Shown here one piece after another: positions 8,007 to 16,447 of a stretch of 40,406 bases of DNA. The notes under the pieces were generated by a model. The model saw only the letters and a list, made by a program, of their open reading frames with translations, was not told where the DNA came from and did not search any database. A program made the position numbers and the translations under genes. Each line of letters starts with the position of its first letter. Position 1 is the stretch's first letter. This DNA comes from Alphaproteobacteria bacterium (GTDB taxonomy: Bacteria > Pseudomonadota > Alphaproteobacteria > Puniceispirillales > Puniceispirillaceae): the NCBI GenBank assembly GCA_011524995.1, contig WTJA01000126.1:1-40406 (forward strand), read 5' to 3'.

Positions 8007-9359
8007 ATGAAAAAATTAGGCGTTACTCTGTTAACATCATTGCTTGTTGCGTCACCAGTGGCGGCTGATACGCTCGAAGAAGCGTTATTGGCTGGCATGC
8101 AAAATTCGGATAGTTTGATGGCTGCCCAGCAAGGCTTTCTCTCAGCAAAGCAGGCTGTCGCGCTTGCGACATCTGGGAATGATATGACAGGGACGCTGAC
8201 AGTGAAGGGCGCCCACACCGAAAGTGATAAAAAATCAACGTCTGGCGGCTTTGCTTCATCGAATTCCTATTCCGCATCGGTTGGCGTCTCAAAGCGTGTT
8301 TTCGATTCAGGAGAAGCTGAGGCACGATTGGCATCTGCCACTTACAACTTAACAACACAAAGAGCAAGTTATCGCGCTCAAGAACAGCGCGTGATGCTAT
8401 CAGTGATTGAGGCCTATTTGAACCTCCTAACAGCGCGCGAATCTCTGGCATTGCAGCAAGAGAATGTTGCGCGGCTAACGGCACAGACTGAAGCAACCCG
8501 TATCCGCTTGGATGCTGGTACAACAACAGCTACACGCCTAGCAGAAGCAGAAGCGCGCTTAGCACGTGCCAAATCTAATTTGATTGGGGCTGAGACAGCT
8601 GAAGAAACAGCGTTTGAGACATATCAGTCATTAACTAACTTATCGGCGGATACACTTTCTTTGCCAACCGCGCCACAAAATTTGCCGGAAGGTTTGGGCG
8701 AGGCTGAAGATCAGGCATTAGCCAATCATCCTGATATTCAGTCAGCCACCGCAGATTTGCGGGCGGCGCGCTCTGATTTCGATGTGTTAGCCCGTCAGGT
8801 ATTGCCGAAGGTGAATTTTTCACTCAGTGCCACAGATAGCGAAGCAACAGGCACAATGCAGGACAAGCTCGATGTGAAAGCAGAGCTGGTTTTGACAACG
8901 CCGTTCCTTGTCACAAATGGCTCACGTGCCAGAGGCAAGCAACAGTCAGCCACAATCGAAAGAGCCAAATATTCGCTCGCGGATACAACCCGCCAAGTGG
9001 CTTTGAATGCACGGTCAAGCTGGCGGTCACTGCGCTCTGCCATTGCGCAGAGAGAGGCTGTTATTACAGAGTTGGTTGCTGCTGAATTGGTTGCTGAGGG
9101 GATCCGTACCGAAGTCGAATTTGGCCAGAAAATCTTTTTAGATCAATTGGATGCAGAGCAAAGTGTAAGTGATGCGAAGGTAAGATTGGTACAAGCTGAT
9201 GAAGCCATTATGCTGAACCGCTATCGCCTATTGGCAGCATTGGGACAGCTTGATGCAGAAGCCATCGGCCTATCAGGACAACTCATTGAGTTGGATGATT
9301 TAGCTGATCCGGCAGATGTGTTTACACGGCTACTTCCTGTCGCTGATTTGCCGGAATAA
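8007..9359 (+). CDS. tolC: TolC-family outer membrane channel protein
   Basis: A 450-residue outer membrane efflux protein, which would form the outer membrane and periplasmic tunnel used by type I secretion and tripartite pumps. A signal peptide is clear: MKKLG, a hydrophobic core, then cleavage around PVAA-DTLEEAL. Two repeated helical halves follow, rich in Ala, Leu and Gln, for example EAYLNLLTARESLALQQENV and the matching second-half stretch around DQLDAEQSVSDAKVRLVQA. Start ATG at 8007 has an AGGA site 8 bases upstream; an in-frame TTG 27 bases earlier would place extra residues before the signal peptide and is unlikely. No inner membrane pump or adaptor gene is adjacent, as usual when this gene lies between pcm-like and popZ-like genes. 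Confidence 0.92.
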   Translation: MKKLGVTLLTSLLVASPVAADTLEEALLAGMQNSDSLMAAQQGFLSAKQAVALATSGNDMTGTLTVKGAHTESDKKSTSGGFASSNSYSASVGVSKRVFDSGEAEARLASATYNLTTQRASYRAQEQRVMLSVIEAYLNLLTARESLALQQENVARLTAQTEATRIRLDAGTTTATRLAEAEARLARAKSNLIGAETAEETAFETYQSLTNLSADTLSLPTAPQNLPEGLGEAEDQALANHPDIQSATADLRAARSDFDVLARQVLPKVNFSLSATDSEATGTMQDKLDVKAELVLTTPFLVTNGSRARGKQQSATIERAKYSLADTTRQVALNARSSWRSLRSAIAQREAVITELVAAELVAEGIRTEVEFGQKIFLDQLDAEQSVSDAKVRLVQADEAIMLNRYRLLAALGQLDAEAIGLSGQLIELDDLADPADVFTRLLPVADLPE

Positions 9360-9380
9360 ACAAGGGGCAAGTGAGGGGGC

Positions 9381-10547
9381 ATGTCACGCGAGAGAGATAA
9401 GCAAGTTGATGAGGCGCTCGCCGCTATCCGCAAGCTTGTCGAAGGTGAGGATAAGCCTGCCTCTCATGCTGACCAAGATGATGGTATCGTCACACTTGAT
9501 AAGGTGGTGTGGCGAAACCCCTCAAAGGACAAAGAGCCTTTTGATGAGCCAGCTTCCGCAGATGTGCCAGCTATCTTAATGCCAGAAGAGGCGGTTGTGC
9601 AAAAGCCGCTGAAAGGGCCAGCGCCCGATACATCTGACCTATCTAAGCCCGTTTCAAAGACAGAAGACCGCCAAGAGGCTGAGCCATCAGTGGCAAAACG
9701 GCCATTGGCAAGTGCTGGTAGCATAAGTCCGCGTGATATTGCGCTTATTACCGAATTAAAAACGCCTATCGCGCGCAAAGGCGATGCTCTGTTTGCCCAA
9801 GATACAAATTCTATTCCAGAAGATGCGCCTGCCTGGCCGGCACCATTGCCGCAGCCCTCACAAGCAACGCCGCGTGCCTTACAGATAGACAGTGAGCTTT
9901 CAACCTCTGGCCCTGAGCCGGTTGTTGAGCCAGCAGCCGTTGCCCCTGCACCGATTGTGGAAGATACGCCTGAGCTTGTCGCCACACTGCCGCGTGAGCC
10001 GGTCTCACTCACTGATGTTGTGGATAAAAATCCATTTGCTGTGCCTGAGCGCGATGAGCCGTCGCTTGATATACCTGTTGCGCCGCCGGTGAATAAGGTG
10101 GCGCGCGACCAAGATTTTACCTTTGCCGCATCTGAATCCCTCATGACGCCAGCGAGTTTACGCGAGTTGAGTGAGCCTTTTACCCCCATTGAGCCGACAC
10201 CTGTTGAGATTGCTGTCCAGCCAGAAGCAGTGGCTGACCCTGTGGCTGAAGTGCAGCGCATGTATGAGAATGAAGAGCCCGCGCCATCCTATGAAGATGA
10301 GATGACGCCTTACAGCCAGCCGAATTTGCATGTCGTCTCTGATCAGACCTCATCTGCCCAAGAGGAGGAAGAGGAAGGCTTTTCTGGTGCGGTACGCTCA
10401 GCTTTACGGTCAATTATCAAGGAGCAAGTATCCCATTGGCTCCATGATAATATGACTGATTTGATTGAAGATGCGCTGTCTGGTCCGTCAAAGCCTGCGC
10501 GGCAAGCGCCAGCACGCAAAACAAAACCTATAAGACGTGACAAATAG
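9381..10547 (+). CDS. popZ: PopZ-like polar organizing protein (DUF2497), long-linker form
   Basis: A 388-residue, acidic and proline-rich protein. It has a short N-terminal helix (residues about 5-22, DEALAAIRKLVEG) and a C-terminal helical region (about 335-370, GAVRSALRSIIKEQVSHWL then LIEDAL) that match the two conserved ends of DUF2497/PopZ. PopZ assembles a cytoplasmic condensate at the cell pole that anchors the chromosome partition complex and client proteins. The position between tolC and valS is the same as for Caulobacter popZ. Caulobacter PopZ is only 177 residues; here the disordered Pro/Glu/Ala-rich middle is about 300 residues. The final residues are strongly basic (RKTKPIRRDK). 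Start ATG at 9381 has a GAGGGGG site just upstream. Assignment rests on the terminal helices plus context. Confidence 0.72.
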   Translation: MSRERDKQVDEALAAIRKLVEGEDKPASHADQDDGIVTLDKVVWRNPSKDKEPFDEPASADVPAILMPEEAVVQKPLKGPAPDTSDLSKPVSKTEDRQEAEPSVAKRPLASAGSISPRDIALITELKTPIARKGDALFAQDTNSIPEDAPAWPAPLPQPSQATPRALQIDSELSTSGPEPVVEPAAVAPAPIVEDTPELVATLPREPVSLTDVVDKNPFAVPERDEPSLDIPVAPPVNKVARDQDFTFAASESLMTPASLRELSEPFTPIEPTPVEIAVQPEAVADPVAEVQRMYENEEPAPSYEDEMTPYSQPNLHVVSDQTSSAQEEEEEGFSGAVRSALRSIIKEQVSHWLHDNMTDLIEDALSGPSKPARQAPARKTKPIRRDK

Positions 10548-10570
10548 CGATAAATTGACTATCACACCGC

Positions 10571-10606
10571 TAGGAAATTGCACGTTTATCACAGGCAATT
10601 TTCCTA
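10571..10606 (+). repeat. Hairpin between the popZ-like gene and valS
   Basis: TAGGAAATTGC (10571-10581) and GCAATTTTCCTA (10595-10606) form an 11-bp inverted repeat with one bulged base and a 13-base loop. No T-run follows, so it is not a standard intrinsic terminator; it may protect the 3' end of the popZ-like mRNA or act at the valS promoter directly downstream. Confidence 0.5.
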
Positions 10607-10611
10607 ACCTA

Positions 10612-10617
10612 TATAAT
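10612..10617 (+). promoter_or_regulatory. Candidate -10 box of a valS promoter
   Basis: A perfect TATAAT sits 28 bases before the valS ATG, right after the hairpin. The -35 region is poor (TTATCA at 10586-10591 with a 20-base spacer), so this is tentative. Confidence 0.35.
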
Positions 10618-10644
10618 ATTAGATGAAGATGATGGGTCATTTCC

Positions 10645-13278
10645 ATGTTGAATAAAACCTATAACCCGCAAGACATTGAAACCAAATGGTATGAAGCGAG
10701 TGAAAAAGCCGGTGCTTTTGCTTGTGATCCATCCTCAGATAAAACGCCTTATACCATTATGATGCCGCCGCCGAATGTGACAGGCTCATTGCATATGGGA
10801 CATGCGTTGACTTTCACGCTACAAGATGTGCTCATCCGCTATAATCGCATGAATGGTAAAGACGCCTTATGGCAACCTGGTATGGATCATGCCGGGATTG
10901 CAACGCAGATGGTAGTGGAGCGCCAATTAGCTGCCAAAGACATCAATCGTCGTGATTTAGGGCGTGAGGCCTTTGTTGAAAAGATTTGGGAATGGAAGGC
11001 TGAATCTGGCGGCATGATTGAACATCAGCAGCGCCATCTTGGGGCGTCAGCTGATTGGGAAAGAAGCCGCTTTACCATGGATGATGGCCTATCTGAGGCT
11101 GTGCGCCGTGTCTTCGTTAAATTGCATAAAGATGGGTTGATTTATCGTGATAAGCGTCTTGTGAATTGGGACCCAAAGCTTTTAACCGCCATCTCTGATC
11201 TTGAAGTGGAGCAAAAAGAGCAAACTGGCAAGATGTGGCAGCTTCACTACCCTATCGAAGGGGAAGAGGGGCGCTTTATCACTGTGGCAACCACACGTCC
11301 TGAGACAATGCTCGGTGATATGGCGGTGGCCGTGCATCCCGAAGATGAGCGCTATGCGGATCTGGTCGGAAAGCATGTGCTCTTGCCTTTGGTTGGCCGT
11401 TTAATCCCAATCGTAGCAGATAGCTATTCTGATCCTGAAAAAGGAACAGGCGCTGTGAAAATCACGCCAGCCCATGATTTTAATGACTTTGAAGTTGGCA
11501 AGCGTCACGATTTGGAATTGCTGAATATTTTTGATCAGCATGCCGCGTTAAATGAAAATGTACCTGAGGCATATCAAGGCCTCGACCGGTTTGTTGCGCG
11601 TGAGAAAATTTTGGCAGATTTAGAAGCGCTCGGACTGCTTGGTGAGATCACCGATAACCAAATGACAGTGCCGCATGGTGATAGATCTGGTGTCGTGATT
11701 GAGCCATGGTTGATGGATCAATGGTATGTCGATGCCGCGCAGCTTGCTATCCCCGCCATTAAAGCCGTGGAAGAGGGGCGCACGCGCTTCGTGCCTGAGA
11801 GATGGTCAAAAACCTATTTTGAATGGATGCGTAATATCCAGCCTTGGTGTGTATCGCGTCAATTATGGTGGGGTCACCGCATTCCTGCATGGTATGGCCC
11901 AGATGGCACACCCTTCATTGAGCTTGATGAGGCGACAGCGCAAGAAGCAGCAAACGCGCATTATGGCGAGGCTGTCAGCCTTGTCCAAGATGAAGATGTT
12001 CTTGATACCTGGTTCTCAAGCGCCTTATGGCCATTTTCAACGATTGGCTGGCCAGAAGATACCGCTGAGCTCAAACGCTATTATCCTGGTGATGTGCTTG
12101 TCACAGGCTTTGACATTATCTTTTTCTGGGTTGCTCGTATGATGATGATGTCGATGCACTTCATGGATGGCGAAGTGCCGTTCAAGGATGTGTATATTCA
12201 TGCGCTTGTGCGTGATGAAAAAGGCCAGAAAATGTCAAAATCAAAAGGGAATGTGCTCGATCCTCTTGATTTGACAGCGCAATATGGCGCGGATGCGTTA
12301 CGCTTTACGCTAACAGCTATGGCGGCACAGGGACGTGATCTGAAATTATCAATTAACCGCATCGAATCTTATCGTAATTTTGCAACTAAGATTTGGAATG
12401 CAGCCCGCTTCCTCGAATTCAATGAATTATCAGGCACAACAGATGCTGGCTTTGATATGGCGTCTGCCAACCTGCCAGTGAACCGGTGGATTATCTCAAA
12501 GCTAGGAGACGCTAGCGCGCAAGTGTCAGCCGCGCTGGAGGCCTATCGTTTTAATGAGGCAGCTGATGCCATCTATCAGTTTATTTGGAACAGCTATTGT
12601 GACTGGTATTTGGAATTTATCAAACCAGTACTGAAGGACTCCGAAGAGACACGTCAGACGGCTGTCGCTGTGCTTCGTGCCGCGCTTCATATCTTGCACC
12701 CGATGATGCCGTTTATCACCGAAGAGCTGAATGAAAAGATTTTTGGCGCTGATGAGATGTTAATTACATCGTCCTGGCCAACCATTCCGCAGCATGATGA
12801 TGATAGCCAGATTGATTTCGTCATTGATGTTATCACAGAGATCCGCACCATGCGCGCAGAGATGAATGTGCCTCTATCAGCAAAGCCCGATCTGTTAATT
12901 CGGGGGGCTAACCCTGCGCAACAAAAGGTGCTGTCTGATATGGATAGTTCAGTTCAAAAATTGGGACGTTTATCATCTGTTGTGATGCAAGCGGATGATA
13001 TGCCAAAGCAATCGGCTCGCTCATCGCTTGGTGCTGTTGATATTGCCCTGCCATTGGCTGGTATCCTTGATTTTGAAGCTGAAGAAGCCAGATTGCGGAA
13101 AGAAATCAAGGCAACAGAAGCAGAGATTGACAAAATTGCCCGTAAATTGGGGAATGAAGGTTTCATCGCCAAAGCGCCTGAGGCAGTGGTAGAAGAAAAT
13201 AAGAGACGTTTGGCAGAAGAGCAAGCACGAGCAGATGGTCTGACAAAAGCGCTATCTCGCTTGCAATCTGAGGGGTAA
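10645..13278 (+). CDS. valS: Valine--tRNA ligase
   Basis: Class I aminoacyl-tRNA synthetase that charges tRNA-Val in the cytoplasm. At 877 residues it has the normal length. The HIGH motif is HMGH at 50-53, following PPPNVTGSL; KMSKS is at 529-533; the editing domain lies between them (GDMAVAVHPED, then HGDRSGV). The anticodon-binding helical domain follows, and the last 65 or so residues form the ValS-specific coiled coil (EAEEARLRKEIKATEAEIDKI). The ATG at 10645 has only a weak Shine-Dalgarno. It is separated from the popZ-like gene by 97 bases containing a hairpin and a TATAAT box, so it may have its own promoter. Confidence 0.97.
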   Translation: MLNKTYNPQDIETKWYEASEKAGAFACDPSSDKTPYTIMMPPPNVTGSLHMGHALTFTLQDVLIRYNRMNGKDALWQPGMDHAGIATQMVVERQLAAKDINRRDLGREAFVEKIWEWKAESGGMIEHQQRHLGASADWERSRFTMDDGLSEAVRRVFVKLHKDGLIYRDKRLVNWDPKLLTAISDLEVEQKEQTGKMWQLHYPIEGEEGRFITVATTRPETMLGDMAVAVHPEDERYADLVGKHVLLPLVGRLIPIVADSYSDPEKGTGAVKITPAHDFNDFEVGKRHDLELLNIFDQHAALNENVPEAYQGLDRFVAREKILADLEALGLLGEITDNQMTVPHGDRSGVVIEPWLMDQWYVDAAQLAIPAIKAVEEGRTRFVPERWSKTYFEWMRNIQPWCVSRQLWWGHRIPAWYGPDGTPFIELDEATAQEAANAHYGEAVSLVQDEDVLDTWFSSALWPFSTIGWPEDTAELKRYYPGDVLVTGFDIIFFWVARMMMMSMHFMDGEVPFKDVYIHALVRDEKGQKMSKSKGNVLDPLDLTAQYGADALRFTLTAMAAQGRDLKLSINRIESYRNFATKIWNAARFLEFNELSGTTDAGFDMASANLPVNRWIISKLGDASAQVSAALEAYRFNEAADAIYQFIWNSYCDWYLEFIKPVLKDSEETRQTAVAVLRAALHILHPMMPFITEELNEKIFGADEMLITSSWPTIPQHDDDSQIDFVIDVITEIRTMRAEMNVPLSAKPDLLIRGANPAQQKVLSDMDSSVQKLGRLSSVVMQADDMPKQSARSSLGAVDIALPLAGILDFEAEEARLRKEIKATEAEIDKIARKLGNEGFIAKAPEAVVEENKRRLAEEQARADGLTKALSRLQSEG

Positions 13279-13292
13279 ATGTCGCTTTTTTA

Positions 13293-13320
13293 ATGACAGC
13301 TCTTGTGAACTCAGTAGAGT
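13293..13320 (+). promoter_or_regulatory. Candidate ilvD promoter
   Basis: ATGACA (13293-13298), a 16-base spacer, then TAGAGT (13315-13320), in the 94-base gap between valS and ilvD. The ATGACA box sits in TAATGACAG, which recurs about 30 bases downstream. No leader peptide rich in Leu, Ile or Val codons is visible, so classical attenuation is not supported. A GGGGC/GCCCC mini-hairpin precedes the start of ilvD. Confidence 0.33.
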
Positions 13321-13372
13321 AATGACAGTTGTGTATTCGGGGCAGGGGCCCCAACAGGGAATGGATAAGTAA

Positions 13373-15091
13373 ATGAAAAAATTTGATAAATCGAATTTAC
13401 CAAGCCGCCATGTATCAGTTGGCGCAAAATCTGCACCACACCGTGCCTTTTATTATGCAATGGGCATGACCGAAGAGGAAATCGCCCAGCCGCTCGTTGG
13501 TGTTGTGTCAACATGGAACGAAGCTGCGCCCTGTAATATTGCCTTGGCACGTCAGGCACAAGCGGCCAAGCGCGGCGTGCGTGATTTTGACGGAACACCG
13601 CGTGAGTTCACAACCATCACAGTGACTGATGGCATTGCGATGGGGCATGAAGGGATGAAATCATCGCTTGTGAGCCGCGAGGTTATCGCAGACTCAATCG
13701 AACTAACCGTTCGTGGTCATTGTTATGACGCGATTGTGGGCTTAGCCGGCTGTGATAAATCACTACCAGGTGTCATGATGTCAATGGCGCGTTTGAATGT
13801 GCCATCTGTCTTTATGTATGGCGGGTCAATTCTGCCAGGCCGCTTTAAAGATAAAGATGTGACAGTCCAAGATGTGTTCGAAGCAGTTGGCGCGCACCAA
13901 GCGGGTAATATGTCAGATGAAGATTTGCATGAGCTAGAATGTGTAGCATGTCCGTCTGCTGGGTCATGTGGCGGCCAATTCACAGCCAACACAATGGCAT
14001 GTGTATCAGAAGCCATCGGCTTGGCGTTGCCAGGCTCGGCTGGGGCACCAGCCCCCTATGAGACACGCGATGAATATGCTTATCATTCAGGCCGTATGGT
14101 TATGGAATTGATAGAGCGTAACTTGCGTCCTCGTGATATTTTGACACGTAAAGCCTTTGAGAATGCAGCCACAGTTGTTGCTGCAACAGGTGGGTCTACA
14201 AATGCCGCATTGCACTTGCCAGCACTCGCAGCTGAGGTTGGTATTAAGTTTGATTTGCATGATGTTGCAGAGATCTTCAAGCGCACACCTTACATTGCTG
14301 ATTTGAAGCCAGGCGGTAAGTTCGTGGCGCGTGATATGTACGAAATTGGCGGTGTGCCTGTTTTGATGAAAGCGTTGCTTGATGGCGGGTATCTGCATGG
14401 TGATTGTATCACTGTGACAGGCAAAACTCAGGCCGAAAACCTCGCTGATGTAACATTCCCAGAAGATCAAAAAGTGGTCTACCCAACAACAAACCCGCTA
14501 TCGCCAACTGGCGGTGTTGTGGGCTTGCGTGGTAACTTGGCCCCTGAAGGTGCGATCGTAAAAGTCGCAGGGATGAAGAACCTTAGCTTTACAGGTCCAG
14601 CGCGTTGCTTTGATTGTGAAGAAGATGCCTTTGCCGCTGTACAAGAGCGCAGCTACAAAGAGGGTGAAGTTCTGGTTATCCGTTATGAAGGTCCAAAAGG
14701 TGGCCCAGGCATGCGTGAGATGCTAGCCACAACAGCGGCGCTTTACGGGCAGGGTGTGGGTGACAAGGTTGCCCTCATCACAGATGGTCGCTTCTCTGGT
14801 GCCACACGTGGTTTCTGTATCGGCCATGTCGGCCCAGAAGCAGCGGTAGGCGGTCCTATTGGACTTTTGCAAGATGGTGATATGATCACGATTGACGCAA
14901 CAACAGGTGAGATTTCTGTCGATTTGTCAGATGAAGAACTCGCCAAGCGTAAAGCCGCATGGCAGCCGCGTGAAACGAACTATAATTCAGGCACTATCTG
15001 GAAATATGCACAAACAGTGGGGTCTGCAGAGACAGGGGCAACAACGCACCCTGGTGCCAAAGCAGAAACACATGTCTTTGCTGACCTGTAG
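13373..15091 (+). CDS. ilvD: Dihydroxy-acid dehydratase
   Basis: Iron-sulfur enzyme that dehydrates 2,3-dihydroxy acids to 2-keto acids, the third common step of valine and isoleucine synthesis. At 572 residues it is a normal IlvD/Edd family member. The three cluster cysteines are C54 (APCNIAL), C127 (GCDKSLPG) and C199 (CPSAGSC), in the positions expected from characterised DHADs. The C-terminal [10 protein letters not shown] motif is also present. The Fe-S type (2Fe-2S or 4Fe-4S) cannot be decided by eye. It appears monocistronic: candidate promoter upstream, and a strong intrinsic terminator 18 bases after the stop. Edd (phosphogluconate dehydratase) is a relative, but length and motifs favour IlvD. 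Confidence 0.95.
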   Translation: MKKFDKSNLPSRHVSVGAKSAPHRAFYYAMGMTEEEIAQPLVGVVSTWNEAAPCNIALARQAQAAKRGVRDFDGTPREFTTITVTDGIAMGHEGMKSSLVSREVIADSIELTVRGHCYDAIVGLAGCDKSLPGVMMSMARLNVPSVFMYGGSILPGRFKDKDVTVQDVFEAVGAHQAGNMSDEDLHELECVACPSAGSCGGQFTANTMACVSEAIGLALPGSAGAPAPYETRDEYAYHSGRMVMELIERNLRPRDILTRKAFENAATVVAATGGSTNAALHLPALAAEVGIKFDLHDVAEIFKRTPYIADLKPGGKFVARDMYEIGGVPVLMKALLDGGYLHGDCITVTGKTQAENLADVTFPEDQKVVYPTTNPLSPTGGVVGLRGNLAPEGAIVKVAGMKNLSFTGPARCFDCEEDAFAAVQERSYKEGEVLVIRYEGPKGGPGMREMLATTAALYGQGVGDKVALITDGRFSGATRGFCIGHVGPEAAVGGPIGLLQDGDMITIDATTGEISVDLSDEELAKRKAAWQPRETNYNSGTIWKYAQTVGSAETGATTHPGAKAETHVFADL

Positions 15092-15108
15092 AGATACCAT
15101 AAGATAAG

Positions 15109-15136
15109 AAAAGGGGCGCCACGGCGCCCCTTTTTT
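15109..15136 (+). terminator. Intrinsic terminator after ilvD
   Basis: An 8-bp perfect GC stem (GGGGCGCC/GGCGCCCC) with a minimal ACG-type turn, extended by A:T pairs and followed by six T. Because the stem is flanked by an A-run on the other side, it may also terminate the convergent xthA transcript. Confidence 0.92.
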
Positions 15137-15158
15137 ATAGCCAAGAAAAAGAGTGGGG

Positions 15159-15932
15159 TTACGGCAGCGCCAAATCACACCAAACAGGTGTATGATCAGA
15201 GGCACGCTCTAGGCCACGTGGTCCTTTATCAATGCCGGCATTGGTCAGCCTATTGGCAGCCTCTGGCGACAGCAGCAAATGGTCAATGCGGATACCATTA
15301 TTTTTTTGCCAGGCACCGCGTTGATAATCCCAAAAACTATAATGCGCCCCCTCAGGATGGATCGCGCGAAACGCATCAGTATAGCCTTTATGAAGGAGCG
15401 CAAAAAAGCGACTGCGGCTTTCCTCATGATAGAGGGCATCTCCTAGCCATTCTGCTTCGTCATAACAATCAATGGCTTGCGGAATGACGTTATAATCACC
15501 CCCTAGTACCACAGGCTTTTCAGAGGCTAGTAAGCTGTCAGCCAGCGCATCAAGCCTATCCATCCAGGCTAATTTATAGTCAAATTTTGGCCCAGGGCAG
15601 GGGTTGCCATTGGGCAAATAGAGCGATGCCACATGCACACCTTCAATGTCAGCTTGAATAAAGCGCGCTTGCTCATCACTGTCATCACCGGCGAGGCGCA
15701 TCTCGCAATTTGTGATGGGATGACGTGATAAAATGGCCACGCCATTATAGGTTTTTTGGCCGTGATTGGCGACATGCCAACCGATCTCTTGAAAGGCATC
15801 ATGCGGAAAGGCTTCATCCATCATTTTGAGTTCTTGCAGCAAAAGCACATCTGTGTGTCCTGCTTTACAATACTCAACCACATGCCCAAGCCGTGCCTTG
15901 ATTGAATTGACGTTCCAGCTTGCAATACGCAT
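15159..15932 (-). CDS. xthA: Exodeoxyribonuclease III
   Basis: A 257-residue Mg-dependent AP endonuclease/3'-exonuclease of the EEP superfamily, acting in base excision repair. The expected motif series is present: SWNVNSIKARL at the N-terminus, LLQELK (catalytic Glu), YLPNGNPCPG, the GGDYNV block with the catalytic Asp/Asn, and the C-terminal SDHTPVWCDL with the catalytic Asp-His pair. The start ATG at 15932 lies 27 bases after the erpA stop, so the two probably share a transcript. Ends convergently with ilvD at the terminator. Confidence 0.95.
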   Translation of the reverse strand: MRIASWNVNSIKARLGHVVEYCKAGHTDVLLLQELKMMDEAFPHDAFQEIGWHVANHGQKTYNGVAILSRHPITNCEMRLAGDDSDEQARFIQADIEGVHVASLYLPNGNPCPGPKFDYKLAWMDRLDALADSLLASEKPVVLGGDYNVIPQAIDCYDEAEWLGDALYHEESRSRFFALLHKGYTDAFRAIHPEGAHYSFWDYQRGAWQKNNGIRIDHLLLSPEAANRLTNAGIDKGPRGLERASDHTPVWCDLALP

Positions 15933-15959
15933 GACAAATTCCTGAATGATAATAAGGGG

Positions 15960-16283
15960 TTAGATAGAAAAGGATGTGCCGCAACCACAAGAGGCTGTGG
16001 CATTTGGGTTCTCTACCTTAAAATAGGAGCCTAGCAGTTCTTCGACATAGTCAAGCTGTGCGCCTTCGAGAAACCCAAGGGACATATCATCCACTAAGAC
16101 AGTGATGCCATGCGCTTCAAAATCGATATCTTCTTCGGCTTTGTCATGGTCAAAATCAAAGACATATTGAAAGCCAGAACAGCCACCACCATCGACCCTT
16201 ACACGGAAATAAGGGGCATTCTCAGCGCCTTGCAATTCGGCAATGCGATTGGCGGCGGCTTCGGTGATTGAAAATTGGTTCAT
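15960..16283 (-). CDS. erpA: A-type iron-sulfur carrier protein ErpA/IscA
   Basis: A 107-residue A-type carrier that receives Fe-S clusters and delivers them to apo-proteins. The three invariant ligands are present: C35 in GGGCSGFQY and C99/C101 in SCGCGTSF near the C-terminus. Length is typical. It stands apart from any isc or suf operon here, which fits the stand-alone ErpA role better than IscA, but the subfamily cannot be settled by eye. The ribosome site AGAAGG lies about 12 bases before the ATG. The 5' leader carries a 9-bp inverted repeat whose second arm covers the start codon. Divergent from dgt. Confidence 0.88.
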   Translation of the reverse strand: MNQFSITEAAANRIAELQGAENAPYFRVRVDGGGCSGFQYVFDFDHDKAEEDIDFEAHGITVLVDDMSLGFLEGAQLDYVEELLGSYFKVENPNATASCGCGTSFSI

Positions 16284-16348
16284 ATCTTGATGACCTTCTC
16301 TCTTAACGTGCTCCTAATATGGGCTGTAAGCTGTGAAAGATCAAGATA
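16283..16348 (-). promoter_or_regulatory. Inverted repeat spanning the erpA start region
   Basis: TATCTTGAT (16283-16291) and ATCAAGATA (16340-16348) are perfect 9-base complements, 48 bases apart. In the erpA mRNA the downstream arm includes the A of the AUG and the bases just before it, so pairing would hide the start codon and loop out the ribosome site. It could alternatively be two DNA half-sites in the erpA-dgt divergent promoter region. Confidence 0.4.
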
Positions 16349-16447
16349 CCGACAGCAGGAGTGATAACCGTTTGCCATTTATCCAAACCCTTGCTCTTAG
16401 TCGTGGATTTCTGTAGGTTAGAGCCCATCAGACACAGTGAAAGTTAG

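Noticed and set aside
8023-8526. A 167-codon open frame antisense to tolC
   Set aside because: It starts and ends inside tolC, has no recognisable features, and tolC itself is certain.
9464-10261. A 265-codon open frame antisense to the popZ-like gene
   Set aside because: It is Ser/Gly/Thr-rich low complexity produced by the repeated Pro/Glu/Ala codons on the other strand, with no domain and no ribosome site. The plus-strand gene has conserved ends and fits the operon.
13279-13372. ilvD leader peptide and attenuator
   Set aside because: No short open frame rich in Leu, Ile or Val codons and no terminator/antiterminator pair could be found; only a small GC hairpin is present.
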